The notes under the pieces were generated by a model. The model made no database searches, was not told where the DNA came from, and saw only the letters and a program-made list of their open reading frames with translations. Shown here piece after piece: positions 34,663-44,223 of a DNA stretch of 64,000 nucleotides. This DNA comes from an uncultured Prevotellaceae bacterium (GTDB taxonomy: Bacteria; Bacteroidota; Bacteroidia; Bacteroidales; Bacteroidaceae): contig CAMWSK010000009.1 of NCBI GenBank assembly GCA_947176895.1, positions 1 through 64,000 of the forward strand, read 5' to 3'. Positions within the stretch are counted from its first letter, which is position 1. Every line of letters begins with the position of its first letter. The translations under genes and the position numbers were made by a program.

Positions 34663-35931
34663 ATGCAAATGAACAATCAGGGTATGGACACAAAAATCGA
34701 GAAACGTTCTCGGTTCTCAAAGAAAATGATGTATGTACTTTTGGGGCTAAGCGTAGTGCTCTTCGCCCTGGTGTGGATTTCTCTTCGGGTCACTTCATCC
34801 TCGATGGATGTGGACAAGGGTGGGGTAACCATCTCCGCCGTGAGGAAAGGGGAGTTTGTGGATTACATCCGCGTGGTAGGACAAGTGATTCCCGACCACA
34901 TCATCTATCTGGATGCCATTGAGGGCGGACGGGTGGAGGAGCGTTTGATAGAGGAAGGGGCGCAGGTGAAAGCCGGAGATGTGATTTTGCGCCTGAGCAA
35001 TCCCCTGTTGAACATTGGTATTCTGCAAAGCGAGGCCGACCTGGCTTATCAAGAGAATGAGCTGCGCAATACGCGCCTGAACATGGAGCAAGAGCATCTT
35101 CGCCTGAAGCAGGAACGCATTATGCTGAACAAAGAGTGGGTGCAAAAGCAACGTCGCTATCAGCAAAATACGCATTTGTATGAAAGGCAGTTAATTTCTC
35201 GGGAAGATTATTTGCGGGCAGAGGAAGATTTTCATACCGTCACGGAGCAAATCAACGTGTTGGATGAAAGAATCAGACAGGATATGCAGTTGCGCACGAA
35301 GCAATTGCAAAGCCTGAACGAGAATATACAAAACATTAGAAGAAGCCTGCAGCTGGTGCGCGAACGCATGGAGAACCTAAAGGTAAAGGCACCCGCTGAC
35401 GGACAGTTGGGCAACCTCGAGGCCCAGATAGGGCAGTCTATCGCTCAGGGTGAGCGCATAGGACAAATCATCACACCCGAATTGAAAATAGAAGCCAGGA
35501 TAGACGAGCATTATGTGGAACGTATTCATCCCGGCCTGTCGGCCACCTTTGAACGTGAGGGGAAGAAATATAGGTTGAGCATGTCAAAGGTCTATCCTGA
35601 AGTGCAGGATGGACAATTCCGCACAGACTTGCATTTCATCGCAGAACGGCCCGTAAATATCCGTTCCGGACAGACGTATCACTTGGATTTGCAGTTGGGT
35701 GATTCCGCTGAGGCGCTTCTGCTGCCCCGCGGCAGTTTCTATCAGTCGAGCGGAGGGGGATATGTGTATGTGGTGGATGATGAGGAGAAGGTCGCTCGCC
35801 TGCGTCACATACGATTGGGAAGGCAAAACCCGTTATATTATGAGGTGTTGGAAGGGTTGCTTCCCGGAGAGAAAGTGATAATTTCCACCTATGACTTCTA
35901 TGGTAAAAACGAACGATTGAATTTACGATGA
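34663..35931 (+). CDS. HlyD/MFP-type periplasmic adaptor of an ABC efflux system
   Basis: Links an inner-membrane transporter to an outer-membrane channel. It has 422 residues from the first ATG; ATGs at 34669 and 34684 are alternatives. A single membrane anchor (MMYVLLGLSVVLFALVWISL) is followed by a lipoyl half (EGGRVEERLIEEGAQVKAGD) and a long coiled coil (about 115-235, rich in Glu, Gln and Arg). The second lipoyl half is KVKAPADGQLGNLEAQIGQSI, and beta-barrel and membrane-proximal domains follow to KVIISTYDFYG. Its stop overlaps the permease start (ATGATGG). A TolC-type channel is not present in the window. Confidence 0.93.
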   Translation: MQMNNQGMDTKIEKRSRFSKKMMYVLLGLSVVLFALVWISLRVTSSSMDVDKGGVTISAVRKGEFVDYIRVVGQVIPDHIIYLDAIEGGRVEERLIEEGAQVKAGDVILRLSNPLLNIGILQSEADLAYQENELRNTRLNMEQEHLRLKQERIMLNKEWVQKQRRYQQNTHLYERQLISREDYLRAEEDFHTVTEQINVLDERIRQDMQLRTKQLQSLNENIQNIRRSLQLVRERMENLKVKAPADGQLGNLEAQIGQSIAQGERIGQIITPELKIEARIDEHYVERIHPGLSATFEREGKKYRLSMSKVYPEVQDGQFRTDLHFIAERPVNIRSGQTYHLDLQLGDSAEALLLPRGSFYQSSGGGYVYVVDDEEKVARLRHIRLGRQNPLYYEVLEGLLPGEKVIISTYDFYGKNERLNLR

Positions 35932-38336
35932 TGGAATATTTGTCTCAGATTATTAAAAGCCAAAGGACCAAGAAATCGCTTTCGGCTCTGAATCTCTTTG
36001 GCCTTTCCGTGTGCATCGGTGCGGCACTGCTGATTCTGTTTTATGTGAGGTTTGAGTTAAGTTTTGACACGTTTCATGAGGGCGACCGAATCTATCGGGT
36101 GGAGAGTAGGCTGCATGAGGGAAAGGTCTTGACAGACAACTGGGCCACGACCACCTTTGGTCATGCACCCGTGATGGCCCGCGAGATTCCGGGCATCGAA
36201 CAATATGCACGGGTGACGGCGCAGGATCGCGAACAGGAAGTGACCTATCAAGACCGCCAGTTCATGGAAGAGGATTATTGCTATACGGAACCCTCTTTCT
36301 TTGACTTGTTCAACTTCCCCATAGTCAAGGGGGAGAAGACGGGTCAGCTGGTGCGCCCCAACACGGTGGTGGTGACGGAGAGTACGGCGCACAGATATTT
36401 CGCAGATGGCGACCCTATAGGGAAAATCCTGACGTTTAAGACTCCCGCGGCGGAACAACATTTCGAGGTGACCGGCATCATCGCTGACATGCCCTATAAT
36501 TCTCATTTGCGCTATGACTTTTTGTTGTCTTACTCCTCCATTCCTGAGACACGTCGCGACATTTGGTTCGTTCATGGCGTGTACACCTATGTTCGTCTTG
36601 AACCGGGTAAACGGCCCGACGACATTGCCGAGGGGTTTCATGCGATATCACATAAGTATAAGACTGCGGCATTGAACCATAAGGATTGGCGGGTAGAGTT
36701 GGTGCCGTTAAAGGACATACACCTGACTCCTCGCAAGTCGTATGAAAAAGAAGAGAAGGGTAGCAGGACTGCCGTACAGATTCTCTTCATCATGGCCATC
36801 GCCTTGTTGCTTATCGGGTGGGGTAATGCCCTGAACCTGACCATTGCGAGGTATTTGGAACGGGGGCGGGAGTTTGGACTGCGCAAGGTGTTTGGAGCGT
36901 CTCGCCGACAAATCATCGTGCAGGGTTTGTTGGAATCCGCGTTGTTTAACCTGTTGGCCTTGGTCATGGCTTTGGGATGGATAGAGGTCTTGTTGCCAAC
37001 GGTGTCGCGCTGGGTCGGCCGGAATTTTGCCTTCGATGTGCTCTATTCCTGGGAATGTTGGGGCATGTTGGCTGCCGTTTTCCTGTGCGGAACCTTGTTT
37101 GTCGGGTTGTATCCGTCGTTCCTGCTTACCCGCATCCGTCCGTCAGACATCATGCGGGGCAAGTACTTGCATAGCCGAAGGGGAAACAGCATCCGGAAGA
37201 TACTGATGGTTGTTCAGTTTGTCGCGTCTTTCGTCTTGGTGTCGGGTACCCTGGTTGTGGTAAAGCAAGTACAATATATGCAACAGAAAACCGCATCCGA
37301 GTCGTATAATCGCATTGTCGTATTGAAACATCCTGCCTTGACGGACAACATGGACGTGCAGATGTTGAACTTCAAGAAACGGTTGGAGCAAGAGTCTTAT
37401 ATCCGTTGTGTGGCGGTGTCGGGGGCTGTGCCCGGTGCCGAGGTGGCAAACTATTTTACTAACCGCCCCTACGGAAGCGACATGTCGGAGGTGAAACTGA
37501 TACAAATGTTTGCTGTGGACGTTGATTATCTGTTGCTGTATGGGTTGCAACCTGTGTGTGGACGTGGCTTTTCCGAGGACTATGGAAATGAACTGAACAA
37601 GGTGGTATTGAACGAAGAGGCGGTGCGCTTGCTGGGTTTTGCTTCTGCGGAGGACGCCATAGGCCGGCGGTTGTCAATGGAGGTTCTGAAAGAACCGCTT
37701 GAGGTGATAGGTGTGGTGAGGAACTATCACCAGCAGTCATTGGCCGAGTCCTATAAGCCGATAATGTTTTTCATCAAGGAGCGTGTGCCCTTGATAGCGA
37801 CCCCATATATCTCTATTCAGTTAAACACGGAAATCGACTCTACACAATTGGACAGGATAGAGCGCATCTATAAAACGTATTTTCCTTCAGCCGTATTCTC
37901 CTGCTTCAGACTGAAAGATTACAATGACGATATATACAAATCGGACCGTAATTTCAGTTGGATTTTTATGTGTGCGTCGTTGCTTGCCATCTTTGTCGCG
38001 TGTTTGGGACTATGGATTATGACTCTCTTCTCTACGATGGCTCGTGTAAAGGAGATAGGCATAAGGAAGGTGTTGGGTGCTGACAGGAAAAGCCTTCTTC
38101 TGGTGTTGACGAAGGAACTGATAGGCCTGACGCTATTGGCCACCGTGCTGGGTACCCCCCTGTCGGTGGTGTTGATGGACGGGTGGCTGAAAACGTATGC
38201 TTTCCATATCACCCAGCCTTGGTGGGGATATGCCATGGCCTTTGGGGTGATGTTGCTGGTGGTGTTGCTGACGGTGGCTCATCAGGTATGGCGTGTGATA
38301 CGTTTGAAACCCATGGATGTGTTAAGGAATGAATAA
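35928..38336 (+). CDS. ABC transporter permease, MacB/FtsX type, two FtsX domains
   Basis: An inner-membrane permease of 802 residues. The first transmembrane helix (ALNLFGLSVCIGAALLILFYV, residues about 20-40) is followed by a MacB-type periplasmic domain with FDTFHEGDRIYRVE. FtsX domain 1 is at about 280-400 (GLRKVFGASRRQIIVQ), a second periplasmic domain at about 440-660, and FtsX domain 2 at about 675-800 (EIGIRKVLGADRKSLLLVL), ending in MDVLRNE. It works by mechanotransmission rather than classic transport in characterised MacB systems. The gene is fused by overlap to the adaptor and followed 20 bp later by the ATPase. Substrate unknown; in Bacteroidetes such sigma-54-linked systems are thought to serve envelope stress or antimicrobial efflux (inference). 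Confidence 0.93.
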   Translation: MMEYLSQIIKSQRTKKSLSALNLFGLSVCIGAALLILFYVRFELSFDTFHEGDRIYRVESRLHEGKVLTDNWATTTFGHAPVMAREIPGIEQYARVTAQDREQEVTYQDRQFMEEDYCYTEPSFFDLFNFPIVKGEKTGQLVRPNTVVVTESTAHRYFADGDPIGKILTFKTPAAEQHFEVTGIIADMPYNSHLRYDFLLSYSSIPETRRDIWFVHGVYTYVRLEPGKRPDDIAEGFHAISHKYKTAALNHKDWRVELVPLKDIHLTPRKSYEKEEKGSRTAVQILFIMAIALLLIGWGNALNLTIARYLERGREFGLRKVFGASRRQIIVQGLLESALFNLLALVMALGWIEVLLPTVSRWVGRNFAFDVLYSWECWGMLAAVFLCGTLFVGLYPSFLLTRIRPSDIMRGKYLHSRRGNSIRKILMVVQFVASFVLVSGTLVVVKQVQYMQQKTASESYNRIVVLKHPALTDNMDVQMLNFKKRLEQESYIRCVAVSGAVPGAEVANYFTNRPYGSDMSEVKLIQMFAVDVDYLLLYGLQPVCGRGFSEDYGNELNKVVLNEEAVRLLGFASAEDAIGRRLSMEVLKEPLEVIGVVRNYHQQSLAESYKPIMFFIKERVPLIATPYISIQLNTEIDSTQLDRIERIYKTYFPSAVFSCFRLKDYNDDIYKSDRNFSWIFMCASLLAIFVACLGLWIMTLFSTMARVKEIGIRKVLGADRKSLLLVLTKELIGLTLLATVLGTPLSVVLMDGWLKTYAFHITQPWWGYAMAFGVMLLVVLLTVAHQVWRVIRLKPMDVLRNE

Positions 38337-38356
38337 GTCTGACAAGGTGTAAGAAT

Positions 38357-39028
38357 ATGATTAAAACAGAAAACCTTTCAATGGTCTTCACAACTGAGGA
38401 GGTGCAGACCCGCGCGTTGAGTGGCGTAAGTTTAGAGATTGGACAAGGCGAGTTTGTGGCCATCATGGGGCCTTCGGGATGTGGAAAATCCACATTGCTG
38501 AACATCCTGGGCACACTGGACACGCCAACCTCCGGCAAATATTTTATTCATGGGAAGGACATGACCCAAATGAATGAGAGCCGGTTGACCATGTTTCGTA
38601 AGAGAAATATCGGATTCGTTTTTCAAAGTTTTAATTTGATAGACGAACTGACCGTGTTTGAAAACGTGGAACTGCCTTTGGTCTATTTGGGTATGCGAAA
38701 GAAGGAACGAACAATCAGGGTGATGACCGTGCTGGAACAAATGAATATGGCTCATCGTGCCGCACACTTTCCGCAGCAATTGTCAGGAGGCCAACAACAG
38801 CGGGTTGCCATTGCCCGAGCCGTCGTTACGGACTGTCCGTTGATATTGGCTGATGAACCTACGGGCAATTTGGACTCTGCCCACGGAGTTGAGGTGATGA
38901 CATTGCTGCAACAACTGAACCGAAAAGGAACCACCATCATCATGGTTACGCACTCGGAAAGGGATGCCGGCTACGCGAATCGAATCATCTATCTGCTGGA
39001 TGGCAGGATTGTAGGTGGAAGAGGATGA
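38357..39028 (+). CDS. ABC transporter ATPase, MacB/LolD type
   Basis: A 223-residue cytosolic ATPase partnering the preceding FtsX-type permease. Walker A is GPSGCGKST (about 36-44), the Q-loop is in FVFQSFNLI, the ABC signature is LSGGQQQRVAIARA, Walker B is LILADEPTGNLD and the H-loop is MVTHSERDA. Length and spacing are standard. It is the last gene of the rightward operon, followed by a perfect hairpin. Confidence 0.96.
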   Translation: MIKTENLSMVFTTEEVQTRALSGVSLEIGQGEFVAIMGPSGCGKSTLLNILGTLDTPTSGKYFIHGKDMTQMNESRLTMFRKRNIGFVFQSFNLIDELTVFENVELPLVYLGMRKKERTIRVMTVLEQMNMAHRAAHFPQQLSGGQQQRVAIARAVVTDCPLILADEPTGNLDSAHGVEVMTLLQQLNRKGTTIIMVTHSERDAGYANRIIYLLDGRIVGGRG

Positions 39029-39040
39029 GGGAAAACAAAT

Positions 39041-39072
39041 GATGACGGGTGCCTAATAAGGCACCCGTCATC
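39041..39072. terminator. Bidirectional terminator between ABC operon and GH20 gene
   Basis: A perfect 13-bp inverted repeat GATGACGGGTGCC / GGCACCCGTCATC with a 6-base loop TAATAA, between convergent genes. The T-run is weak on the plus strand and better on the minus strand (ATTTGTTTTCC). Confidence 0.8.
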
Positions 39073-39094
39073 ATCAATAGGTTCGGTTGCAGAC

Positions 39095-40696
39095 TTATTC
39101 CACCTTGGGGCAATACTTCCAGCCCTTCCGTTTGTACATCTCGATCATTCGGGGCAAGCGGGAGCGGAAATCTTCGATGTCCTTCAGTTGGGGTTGTGTC
39201 CATTGCACCTCGCTGATGGCGGCCAGGCGGGGGAGAAGCATGTACTCCAAGTGTTCGGGAGCCGCCACATATTCCGTCCACAGGTTACATTGTGCTCCCA
39301 GGATGTACTTGCCTTCCTCCTCGGTCAGCTCGGCAGGAACGGGTTCCAGACTATACACTTTGCTCAGGGGCAGATAGCCGCCGATGCCCAAGGGCTGGGC
39401 CTGATGGTTCTTGAGCTGATAATAGTCAAAATAACATTCGCTGTTGGGGGTCATGATTACCTGGTGGTGTTGGCGTGCCGCCTGGATGCCGCCGGCGTTG
39501 CCGCGCCAGCTCATCACGATGGCATCCTCCGAGAGACCGCCTTCGAGTGTCTCGTCCCATCCGATGATGCGTCTGCCGTGCTTTTGGGCGATATAGGTCT
39601 CCAGTTCCTTGTTTATATAGGTCTGCAGTTCGCTTTCGTGCTTCAGCCCCAGCTCCTTCATCTTTGCCTGACACTTGGGGCAGGCTTTCCAGCGGTCGCG
39701 GGGGCTCTCGTCACCTCCGATGTGGATGTATTCGGAGGGGAATACGTTGCTCACCTCGTCCAGTATCTGTTTCAGGAAGGCGAGTGTCTGCGGATTGCCG
39801 GCGCAAAGCACATCGGCGCTGACACCCCAGATGCTCCATACGTCATAGGGGCCACCGGTACATCCCAGTTCGGGATACACGTGCAGGGCTGCCACCATGT
39901 GGCCGGGCAGGTCAATCTCGGGTATCACGTTGATATAGCGCTCGGCCGCATACTGCACAATCTCGCGGCACTGCTCTTGGGTATAGTACATCCCGCGGCC
40001 ATATTCCTGCCCGTCGTAGATGTTCAGGTTGTGGCCGATGACGGTCTGCTTGCGGATAGAACCCTTCTTGGCAAGCTCCGGCATGCTTTTCACCTCGAAG
40101 CGCCATCCCTGGTCGTCGGTGATGTGCCAGTGGAGTTGGTTGCATCCGTGAAGCGCAAGGATGTCGATGTATCGCTTGACCTCCTCCACGGGGAAGAAGT
40201 GGCGGGCGACGTCCAGATGTGCACCCCGGTAGCCGAAGCGGGGTTCGTCCTGAATGGTCACGTAGGGCAGGCGCAGCGTGTCGGTCCGCTCCGTTCCGAT
40301 GGCCTTGTGCAGCGTCTGTATGCCACGGAACACGCCTTCCTCTGTGGCTCCCTGAATCAGCACACCCTTTTTGTCCACCACCAGCCTGTAGGCTTCTTTG
40401 TTCTCGCTTTTCAAGCCCAGCGACAGGCGGATGGCGGGCTTCTTGGCCTTGGGATTGAAGGTCATCGGCAGCCCCGGACCTTCCGCCATGTTGCTGACAA
40501 GCATACCGGCATTGCGGGTCATGGCCTCGTTCTGTGTGTCGACGCCCACCTCGGCGTTGGCGGTGATGACCAGTTCGCCGGTTTTTTTGGGTTGCTCCAC
40601 ACTTAACGGACGGGGAATGATTTCGTAGTTTGCCTGTGCCCATGAGGCTATGGAACAGCTCATGGCGAGGGCGGTGAGAAGGAATGTTTTTTTCAT
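39095..40696 (-). CDS. Secreted beta-N-acetylhexosaminidase (GH20)
   Basis: Removes terminal GlcNAc or GalNAc from glycans, exported. It has 533 residues. The signal peptide MKKTFLLTALAMSCSIASWA is followed by the GH20b-like N-terminal domain (about 23-150). The catalytic TIM barrel (150-500) has GYRGAHLDVARHFFP, HWHITDDQGWRFE, PEIDLPGHM and the acid pair Asp-Glu in IHIGGDESPRDRW. Substrate-assisted catalysis through that Asp-Glu pair is the family mechanism. A -7 box lies 50 bp upstream. The downstream part of the pathway in this window includes a GlcNAc kinase-like protein (44224) and a GH2 enzyme on the other side of the divergent gap. A 472-codon antisense ORF in the track is a shadow. 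Confidence 0.96.
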   Translation of the reverse strand: MKKTFLLTALAMSCSIASWAQANYEIIPRPLSVEQPKKTGELVITANAEVGVDTQNEAMTRNAGMLVSNMAEGPGLPMTFNPKAKKPAIRLSLGLKSENKEAYRLVVDKKGVLIQGATEEGVFRGIQTLHKAIGTERTDTLRLPYVTIQDEPRFGYRGAHLDVARHFFPVEEVKRYIDILALHGCNQLHWHITDDQGWRFEVKSMPELAKKGSIRKQTVIGHNLNIYDGQEYGRGMYYTQEQCREIVQYAAERYINVIPEIDLPGHMVAALHVYPELGCTGGPYDVWSIWGVSADVLCAGNPQTLAFLKQILDEVSNVFPSEYIHIGGDESPRDRWKACPKCQAKMKELGLKHESELQTYINKELETYIAQKHGRRIIGWDETLEGGLSEDAIVMSWRGNAGGIQAARQHHQVIMTPNSECYFDYYQLKNHQAQPLGIGGYLPLSKVYSLEPVPAELTEEEGKYILGAQCNLWTEYVAAPEHLEYMLLPRLAAISEVQWTQPQLKDIEDFRSRLPRMIEMYKRKGWKYCPKVE

Positions 40697-40746
40697 GATG
40701 TTATCAGTTATGTTTTTGGGTTAATGTTTTTCCATAATCATAGTTA

Positions 40747-40754
40747 CAAATGTA
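40747..40754 (-). promoter_or_regulatory. -7 element of the GH20 gene
   Basis: TACATTTG on the minus strand fits TAnnTTTG, 50 bp ahead of the ATG at 40696. No clear -33. Confidence 0.5.
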
Positions 40755-40954
40755 AGCAATATTCTTTAATTTCCCGCTCTTTGGTTGTCTATGATTTCTT
40801 TAATCAGTCAGGTTAATTTGTGTAAACATGTCTTTTGTTAAGCTAAACGCGTGTGGAGGGCTTTGCTGTGTAATCCGTATTTCGATGATAAATGACAAGT
40901 GGTTTAATACCAATCACTTGCTTTTATGTCATAATCCACTTGGAGAGAGGGGGT

Positions 40955-41061
40955 GAAAACATCGTGATGAATGAATGAAAACATCGCGGTGATTTGTTTC
41001 ATTCGCCGTGATGTTTTGCTTGAAACATTCGGATGTTTTTGCATCATTATTGCGATGTTTG
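40955..41061. repeat. Array of CATCG(C/T)G(G/A)TG-type near-palindromic units
   Basis: Five degenerate units in about 107 bp: GAAAACATCGTGATGAATG, GAAAACATCGCGGTGATTTG, TTCATTCGCCGTGATGTTTTG, GAAACATTCGGATGTTTTTG and ATCATTATTGCGATGTTTG. Units have the A-run/CATC/core/GATG/T-run layout and are related to the array after guaA. It lies directly upstream of the GH2 promoter. Confidence 0.75.
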
Positions 41062-41139
41062 TTTCCATTCATTGGGGTTAACAAGAATTAACGATTTGTG
41101 GTACACCTGTCCGACACAAAAAATGAATACAGAGGTCGG

Positions 41140-41168
41140 TTGCCATAGAAAATATTTCTGTATCTTTG
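41140..41168 (+). promoter_or_regulatory. Bacteroidetes-type promoter for the GH2 gene
   Basis: TTG at 41140-41142, 18-bp spacer, TATCTTTG at 41161-41168. The implied leader is about 125 bases. Confidence 0.75.
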
Positions 41169-41299
41169 TCTTCGGTAAAAGATACCCGTTATGGGTTGTA
41201 ATCCTTGATGTCATAGCATTATAAAGTTATAATCGACTTTGCTGAACATCAAAAATACAGACATTTATAATTTGTTGAACTCGCGTTATATTTTAATTT

Positions 41300-43894
41300 A
41301 TGAAAACAAGAATGTTGCTTGCGATACTTTTTTGTACAATTCTTGTCCTGTGGCCGACAAGGAGTATAGCTGTAGTGCGGGAGGTGGAGAATCTGAACCG
41401 GGAGTGGAAATTTTTCTTGGGCGACTGCCCACAGGCGGAAATGCCGGTGTTCAACGACAGCCATTGGGAAACCGTGGGTCTGCCTCATTCGTTCAGTATG
41501 CCCTATTTCATGTCCACCGACTTTTACACCGGTTATGGTTGGTATCGTAAGCAAATAGAGTTGACATCCAAGGATTTGCAGAAGGTCGTCTTTTTGGAGT
41601 TTGACGGTGTGTTTCAGGAAGCGGAAATTTATGTCAACGGCAAGTTGATAGGGAACCATGTGGGAGGCTACACGGGTTTCTGCATCAACATTACAGAGGC
41701 GTTGAAGTCCGGCGGCAACCAAATAGCTGTCAGAGTGAATAATCTGTGGCGTGCGGATGTCGCGCCACGGGCCGGAGAACATACTTTCAGCGGCGGCATA
41801 TACCGCAATGTGCGGTTGGTCAAAAAGTCGTTGGGACACATAGACTGGTATGGCACATTTGTCACCACTCCCGATTTGGGCATGAGTGCCGGCGCATTCT
41901 CCACCTTAAACGTGGAGACTCAGGTGTGCAATCTGTCGGGGGTGGACGAAACCTATCGTCTGGAAACCCTTTTGCTTTCCCCCGAAGGCAAAATGATTGC
42001 TTCCGTTGAGAGTGAGGATGTTGTGGGTGCGTGCACAAAGAAGATATTCACGCAATCCACCGAAAAGGTAATGGCACCGCGACTATGGAGTCCGGATTCT
42101 CCTACTTTATATAAGGTGGTGAGCCGGCTTTATGTCGGCAGAAGGCTTCTTGACGAAGAGGTTACCGAGATGGGATTCCGCTGGTTTCAGTGGACGGCCG
42201 ACCGCGGTTTCTTTCTCAACGGTAAGCATTTGTATTTCCATGGGGCCAACGTTCATCAGGATCAGGCCGGATGGGGCGATGCCGTTACCGAGGCAGCAAT
42301 GCGAAGGGATGTGCTCATGATGAAGGAGGCCGGTTTTGATCTCATCAGAGGATCACACTATCCTCATGCACCGGCTTTTTCTCGCGCTTGTGACCGGTTG
42401 GGGATGCTCCTGTGGTCAGAGGCTCCTTTTTGGGGAATAGGAGGACATGGTGACGATGGCTATTGGAATTCAAGTGCATACCCTGTGAATCCGGCGGTAC
42501 AGGCCGGTTTTGAGGAAAGTGCTCTTCAACAATTGGCCGAAATGATACGTATTCATCGCAACCATCCCTCCATCGTGGCATGGAGCATGTGCAATGAGGC
42601 TTTCTTTTCTTCAGCCGAGGCTTTGCCGGGAGTACATCGTTTGCTGAAGCGCATGGTGGATTTGACACATCAGTTGGATCCCACACGACCCGCCGCCGTG
42701 GGTGGCGCACAACGTCCCTTGGGGGATGCACGTATAGACCGTATTGGAGACATCGCCGGTTACAATGGGGATGGCGCCACGCAATCGGATTTTCAGCAAC
42801 CGGGTGTGGCAAGTGTGGTGTCGGAGTATGGTAGCACAACGGCCGACCGTCCGGGGGAATACGCTCCCGGGTGGGGAGACCTGAAGGTTGATGACGGATG
42901 GAGGGGGCGTTCTTGGCGAAGCGGACAGGCTATTTGGTGTGGTTTTGATCATGGTAGCATAGCCGGTAACGCGCTGGGTAAGATGGGTATTGTGGATTAC
43001 TTCCGCTTGCCGAAACGTGCATGGTACTGGTATCGAAATGAATATAATGGAGTAGTGCCCCCCGCATGGTCTGTGGACGGGACACCGCACAAGCTGCTAC
43101 TCACAGCGAGCAACGGGGGGGATATTCTTGCCGACGGGACGGATGACGTACAGCTGGTGGTGACGGTGCTGGACAATGAGGGCCGTCATTTGACGGCAAC
43201 GCCTCCCGTACAGTTGCGTGTGGTGTCGGGGCCGGGAGAGTTTCCCACCGGACGCACCATTTCATTCCGTAAAGACAGCGATATACGCATTATGGACGGG
43301 CAGTGTGCCATTACATTCCGTTCGTATTATGCAGGAAAAACTGTGATAGAGGCGGTTTCACCTGGGCTGCAGTCTGCACGCGTGGAGCTTCGTTTTACAG
43401 GTGCTCCCAAATACCATGAAGGGAAATCGCCTGTTGTGAAGGAACGCCCTTACATACGTTTTGTCCGTGGCGACAATAGCAGGCCGGTGCTCACCTTCGG
43501 CCCGAATAATCCCACCTTTGCCGGCAGCCAGCAGGTATGGCATGGTGCGGGGCTTGCGGCGGATGGGAATGCTGAAACTTATTGGAAGCCTGAAGAGCGG
43601 GATGCGGACCCATGGTGGATGCTGGATACGGAGAAACGCCTGGAGCTGCGAAACATCAGCATCGTTTTCCCCAAGGACAACCATTACTGTTATGTGGTAG
43701 AGGGGTCGGACGACAAGGAAAATTGGACCGTCTTGTCGGACAAAAGCCGCAGCGATGTGAAAGTGCGTTCTTACAGTTATGATTTTGATACGGCCCAATC
43801 CGTCAAGGCACGTTTCATACGTATCCGCTTCATGCCGGGTTCACCGGCTGCTCTGTCTGAGGTGACGGTGCGTGGAGTTGTGCAAAACGAATAA
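41300..43894 (+). CDS. Secreted GH2 glycosidase (beta-galactosidase-like) with C-terminal F5/8-type domain
   Basis: An exported retaining glycosidase of 864 residues; beta-galactosidase is the most likely activity, though beta-glucuronidase or mannosidase cannot be ruled out. The signal peptide MKTRMLLAILFCTILVLWPTRSIA is followed by the sugar-binding jelly roll with NHVGGYTGFCINIT and RVNNLWRADVAPRAGEHTFSGGIYRNV. The immunoglobulin-like domain follows, then the barrel with GANVHQDQAGWGDAVTEAAM and IRGSHYPHAPAF. The acid/base is Glu433 in SMCNEAFF and the nucleophile Glu509 in VVSEYGS. After an accessory beta domain, residues about 735-860 look like a discoidin/CBM32 module (WWMLDTEKRLELRNISIVF, VKARFIRIRFM). 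It probably acts on host glycans together with the nearby GH20 enzyme. Confidence 0.92.
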   Translation: MKTRMLLAILFCTILVLWPTRSIAVVREVENLNREWKFFLGDCPQAEMPVFNDSHWETVGLPHSFSMPYFMSTDFYTGYGWYRKQIELTSKDLQKVVFLEFDGVFQEAEIYVNGKLIGNHVGGYTGFCINITEALKSGGNQIAVRVNNLWRADVAPRAGEHTFSGGIYRNVRLVKKSLGHIDWYGTFVTTPDLGMSAGAFSTLNVETQVCNLSGVDETYRLETLLLSPEGKMIASVESEDVVGACTKKIFTQSTEKVMAPRLWSPDSPTLYKVVSRLYVGRRLLDEEVTEMGFRWFQWTADRGFFLNGKHLYFHGANVHQDQAGWGDAVTEAAMRRDVLMMKEAGFDLIRGSHYPHAPAFSRACDRLGMLLWSEAPFWGIGGHGDDGYWNSSAYPVNPAVQAGFEESALQQLAEMIRIHRNHPSIVAWSMCNEAFFSSAEALPGVHRLLKRMVDLTHQLDPTRPAAVGGAQRPLGDARIDRIGDIAGYNGDGATQSDFQQPGVASVVSEYGSTTADRPGEYAPGWGDLKVDDGWRGRSWRSGQAIWCGFDHGSIAGNALGKMGIVDYFRLPKRAWYWYRNEYNGVVPPAWSVDGTPHKLLLTASNGGDILADGTDDVQLVVTVLDNEGRHLTATPPVQLRVVSGPGEFPTGRTISFRKDSDIRIMDGQCAITFRSYYAGKTVIEAVSPGLQSARVELRFTGAPKYHEGKSPVVKERPYIRFVRGDNSRPVLTFGPNNPTFAGSQQVWHGAGLAADGNAETYWKPEERDADPWWMLDTEKRLELRNISIVFPKDNHYCYVVEGSDDKENWTVLSDKSRSDVKVRSYSYDFDTAQSVKARFIRIRFMPGSPAALSEVTVRGVVQNE

Positions 43895-44223
43895 CCCCAA
43901 TCGGTCATGAACTTGTTTTGCGCAAACATACCGACTTTTTGGTCATCAGGGTTCCTGTTCATCATAACGCTAATGACTGATTGTGGATAAAGCGGAACTT
44001 TATGGTTCACCCCAGTGGAGGTGTTTCGCACTTGGAAAGAAATGAGGGGACGTTTCGCAACGTCCCCTCATTCATTTCTAGGTATTAGTTTGTTTAAGGT
44101 AAAAAGATTGATCTAAGTGTTGTTTTTGTTTTAACTATCGCAAAGATAATGATTCTTGTTGGTTTCCCCAAAGATGTTTATGTGTTATATAACATGTTTT
44201 GACATATGTTTGAAATTTTTCTG
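43895..44223. other. 329-bp gap between convergent GH2 and kinase genes
   Basis: Contains the GH2 terminator (44041-44072) and an A+T-rich stretch with a perfect 12-bp palindrome TGTTATATAACA near 44185. No gene or further clear signal is seen. The track ORF 43777-44031 (-) overlaps the GH2 end and is rejected. Confidence 0.6.
44041..44072. terminator. Terminator after the GH2 gene
   Basis: A perfect 14-bp inverted repeat AATGAGGGGACGTT / AACGTCCCCTCATT with the tetraloop TCGC. The flanking CATTTCT is only moderately T-rich. Confidence 0.8.

Larger units (their letters stand above)
40697..41299. other. 603-bp divergent intergenic region between GH20 and GH2 genes
   Basis: Holds the -7 box of the GH20 gene (40747, minus), a CGCGG/CATC-type repeat array (40955-41061) and the GH2 promoter (41140-41168). 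The 190 bp between 40760 and 40950 show no gene, hairpin or recognised motif. Confidence 0.7.

Noticed and set aside
39188-40606. 472-codon plus-strand ORF over the GH20 gene
   Set aside because: Long but composed of antisense codons of a conserved hexosaminidase with catalytic motifs on the other strand.
44179-44190. Palindrome TGTTATATAACA as an operator
   Set aside because: A 12-bp A+T-rich palindrome between convergent genes, with no promoter to regulate; likely chance.
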